Shown here: piece by piece, positions 61,933-64,000 of the stretch
How positions within the stretch are numbered: position 1 is the stretch's first letter
Layout: the number at the start of each line of letters is the position of its first letter
Assembly: GCA_025060695.1 (NCBI GenBank)
Contig: JANXBH010000008.1
Location: 1-64,000, forward strand
Direction: 5' to 3'
Source: Caldifarciminota bacterium
GTDB lineage: Bacteria > Hydrothermota > Hydrothermia > LBFQ01 > DSFT01
Length of the DNA: 64,000 nt
Program-made: the position numbers and the translations under genes
Notes under the pieces: generated by a model
Databases searched by the model: none
Seen by the model: only the letters and a program-made list of their open reading frames with translations
What the model was told of the DNA's origin: nothing

Positions 61933-63469
61933 ACCCTATATTGACTACACAAAAGAGGAAAACAAAAATGCACTAAAAAATTGGATAGAGAGATATAAAA
62001 ATGAGTTTCCTTTAAGAATACCTTTATTTATAGACGGAAAGGAGATATATAAGAATGAAACTTTTAAGAGTATAAGTCCAAACGATAGAAATTTAGTAGT
62101 TGCTGAAGTTTCATCCGCAAGTGTAGAAGATGTAGAAAAAGCTATAAATAGTGCACACAGAGCATTTAAAAGCTGGGCAAATTTATCTGTTGAAGAGAGA
62201 GTAAACCTTATATTGAAAGCTGCAAAGAGACTAAGAGAAAGAAGATTTGAAATTGTATCACTTATGAGTCATGAAGTTTCAAAAAATTGGCTTGAAGCGG
62301 ATGCAGATATTGCAGAAGCAATTGATTTTTGCGAATATTATTCAAGAGAAATGTTAGATATTCAAAGACATATAAAAGGTGGTTTGTATTACTTACAAAA
62401 TGAACATAATACATACTTTTATATACCACTTGGAGTAGTTGCGGTAATTCCACCATGGAATTTTCCACTTGCTATTTTAACTGGAATGACAATTGCTGCA
62501 CTTGTTACAGGTAATACTGTAGTTCTAAAGCCTGCAAGCGATGCACCTGCGGTAGGATATAAACTTATAGAGGTTTTAAAGGAAGTTGGTATTCCCGATG
62601 GAGTTATAAACTACGTGCCCGGTCCTGGTGGAATAATAGGCGACTATTTAGTAGAGCATCCATTAGTAAGAATGATTGCATTTACTGGTTCAAAAGAAGT
62701 AGGCTCAAGGATATACGAACTTGCAAGTAAGGTAAGACCTAATCAAAAATTCCTAAAGAGGGTAATTGCCGAGATGGGAGGAAAGGATCCAATCATAGTA
62801 GATAGTTCTGCCAAGTTAGATGATTACTTGTATAGTCAGATAGTAATAAGTGCATTTGGCTTTCAGGGTCAAAAATGCTCTGCTGCAAGTAGACTAATTG
62901 TAGTTGAGGATATTTATGATGAAGTAATAGAAGGAGTAGTGGAATATACTAAAAAACTAACGATAGGTCCATCAACTGAAAATTATAACTTTAATGCAGT
63001 TATAAATGCAGGTGCAGAAAAGAAGATATTGCAATATATTGAAATTGGAAAGAGTGAAGGAAAACTAATTTTAGGTGGTGAGAAGGCAAATATAGGAATA
63101 GATGGATTTTATGTTATGCCTACGATTTTTAAGGATGTAAGCCCAAAAGCAAAAATTGCTCAAGAGGAAATATTTGGACCAGTTCTTTCTATAATAAAAG
63201 CAAAGGACTTTGATGAAGCTATTGCAATTGCAAATGATAGTGAATATGGACTAACAGGTGCTGTATTTGCAAGAGATAGATATAAGATTGAGAAGGCTAA
63301 AAGAGAGTTAATGATAGGAAATCTCTATATAAATAGAAAGTGTACGGGTGCAATAGTAGGAGTTCATCCATTTGGTGGATTTAATATGAGCGGTACTGAT
63401 GCAAAGGCTGGAGGTCCTGACTACCTACTCTATTTCTTGCAAGGAAAGAGTATTTCAGAAGTTATTTAA
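61910..63469 (+). CDS. 1-pyrroline-5-carboxylate dehydrogenase
   Basis: Aldehyde dehydrogenase oxidising P5C (glutamate semialdehyde) to glutamate in proline and arginine degradation. The 519-residue protein has the P5CDH-like long N-terminus (F-Q-P-E-P-Y-I-D-Y), P-P-W-N-F-P-L-A-I-L, G-N-T-V-V-L-K-P-A, F-T-G-S-K-E-V-G, the catalytic Glu288 in A-E-M-G-G-K-D and Cys323 in G-Q-K-C-S-A-A-S. A C-terminal G-G-F-N-M-S-G-T-D-A-K-A-G-G-P-D motif is typical of PutA/RocA enzymes. No proline dehydrogenase is adjacent. The stop is 4 bp from the convergent mltG. Confidence 0.9.
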   Translation: MLRPFQPEPYIDYTKEENKNALKNWIERYKNEFPLRIPLFIDGKEIYKNETFKSISPNDRNLVVAEVSSASVEDVEKAINSAHRAFKSWANLSVEERVNLILKAAKRLRERRFEIVSLMSHEVSKNWLEADADIAEAIDFCEYYSREMLDIQRHIKGGLYYLQNEHNTYFYIPLGVVAVIPPWNFPLAILTGMTIAALVTGNTVVLKPASDAPAVGYKLIEVLKEVGIPDGVINYVPGPGGIIGDYLVEHPLVRMIAFTGSKEVGSRIYELASKVRPNQKFLKRVIAEMGGKDPIIVDSSAKLDDYLYSQIVISAFGFQGQKCSAASRLIVVEDIYDEVIEGVVEYTKKLTIGPSTENYNFNAVINAGAEKKILQYIEIGKSEGKLILGGEKANIGIDGFYVMPTIFKDVSPKAKIAQEEIFGPVLSIIKAKDFDEAIAIANDSEYGLTGAVFARDRYKIEKAKRELMIGNLYINRKCTGAIVGVHPFGGFNMSGTDAKAGGPDYLLYFLQGKSISEVI

Positions 63470-63473
63470 AAGT

Positions 63474-64000
63474 TTATCTAACTTTTTTAATATTTTTTAG
63501 GTGCTCAGAATAGGTTTTTGCAAATAGGTGTTTTTTATCTTTATTCGCTACAAAATATAAGTAGTCAGTTTTTTTAGGTTTTAATACCGCAATAATTGAA
63601 CTAAGAGATGGAGAACATATAGGAGTTGGTGGAAGACCTAAGTTTATATAGGTATTATAGGGTGAGTTGAATTTTATTTCTTCTTCACTTAGCCAATAGC
63701 TATTTGTTTTTAAAACATATGCAATTGTAGGATTTGCCTGAAGAGGCATATTTATCCTTAGTCTATTTAAAAATACACTCGCTATAGTTGGTTTTTCTTC
63801 CTCATAGTATGCTTCTTTTTCTATAATAGATGCAAGTTTTATAACATCATAAAAGCTTAGATTCGTTATATTGAACAAACTATCTATTTTCTCTATTTTA
63901 TCAAAGAAATTATCAACAAGCTTCTCAATTATAAACTTTTCTTCCTCACTTTCAGAAAATATGTATGTATCAGGAAATAAAAATCCTTCAAGACTTTTTA
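63474..64000 (-). CDS. mltG: Endolytic murein transglycosylase MltG, 5' partial
   Basis: The minus-strand frame is open to the right window edge, so the N-terminus with its membrane anchor is missing. The visible C-terminal 175 residues show L-E-G-F-L-F-P-D-T-Y, the catalytic-Glu motif A-S-I-I-E-K-E-A, V-F-L-N-R-L-R-I-N-M-P-L-Q-A-N-P-T-I-A-Y, and F-N-S-P-Y-N-T-Y-x-x-L-G-L-P-P-T-P-I, all YceG/MltG signatures. It cleaves nascent peptidoglycan strands, setting their length. Confidence 0.92.
   Translation of the reverse strand, partial: KSLEGFLFPDTYIFSESEEEKFIIEKLVDNFFDKIEKIDSLFNITNLSFYDVIKLASIIEKEAYYEEEKPTIASVFLNRLRINMPLQANPTIAYVLKTNSYWLSEEEIKFNSPYNTYINLGLPPTPICSPSLSSIIAVLKPKKTDYLYFVANKDKKHLFAKTYSEHLKNIKKVR

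Noticed and set aside
1-64000. CRISPR arrays, insertion sequences, prophage, tRNA or rRNA genes
   Set aside because: No direct-repeat arrays, transposase or phage-like proteins, or cloverleaf-like stretches were seen; intergenic spaces are too short to hold rRNA genes.

Overview
The window is AT-rich, gene-dense chromosomal DNA from a diderm (Gram-negative-type) bacterium. Diderm traits are LpxA, a TamB-like protein, OmpA-type and PpiD-type proteins and a probable outer-membrane beta-barrel. Three loci carry C-terminal domains resembling type IX secretion sorting domains. A Rieske/cytochrome b/pentahaem cytochrome c operon followed by UbiE/MenG indicates quinol-based respiration. Short overlapping genes, Lys/Glu/Ile-rich proteins and a stand-alone core MetE would fit an uncultured, perhaps thermophilic, FCB-like or WOR-3/Hydrothermae-like lineage; that placement is inference only. 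No rRNA, tRNA, CRISPR array, insertion sequence or phage was seen.

Layout. 1-6205: polysaccharide export and assembly genes (flippase, Wzy/ligase), a frameshifted GT-C glycosyltransferase, an amino-acid permease and an alpha/alpha-barrel protein. 6268-11166: murA-tatC, then purC-ribH with two glycosyltransferases. 11201-16581: a long forward operon (flavin reductase, HD hydrolase, secreted propeller-like protein, CCA/poly(A) polymerase, CDP-alcohol transferase, hpt). 16585-24928: efp-accB-vWA protein, rpsE-hutH, PIN/TRAM-lpxA-dprA, M42 peptidase. 24967-31880: beta-barrel-like protein, a probable type II restriction-modification pair, cold-shock protein, argF-tatD-PLD and a decayed secreted-protein gene. 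31912-39786: zinc-ribbon/AIRS-like/DUF454, ftsH, core metE-ompA-purN, gatB. 39828-46348: ispE, the Rieske-cytochrome operon, ubiE, and pstB-phoU with a catalytically dead RsuA-like protein. 46392-51792: a double-domain tyrosine phenol-lyase, a CtaB-PQQ dehydrogenase fusion and a glycosyltransferase. 51781-64000: rpmB-tamB, nfeD, dppA-gpsA, ppiD with an FAH-like remnant, DUF4388, CYTH, P5C dehydrogenase and partial mltG.

Two architectural themes stand out. First, most transcription units start with a near-invariant CTTTAAAATTT element whose TAAAAT lies 6-10 nt before the start codon, which predicts leaderless mRNAs. Only a few genes (rpsE, cold-shock protein, PIN/TRAM, cytochrome subunits) show a clear Shine-Dalgarno sequence. 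Second, all ten convergent gene junctions overlap or are separated by at most 4 nt, leaving no room for intrinsic terminators.

The best candidate for something undescribed is the 831-residue tyrosine phenol-lyase at 46392-48887. It is two fused copies in which the N-terminal half lost the PLP lysine but kept the GDEAYAGS and TYGG loops, while the C-terminal half kept the lysine but lost both loops. This predicts an obligate asymmetric, single-active-site pseudo-dimer. Amino-acid catabolism is a recurrent theme (tyrosine phenol-lyase, histidine-ammonia-lyase-like enzyme, P5C dehydrogenase, permease, M42 and M55 peptidases).
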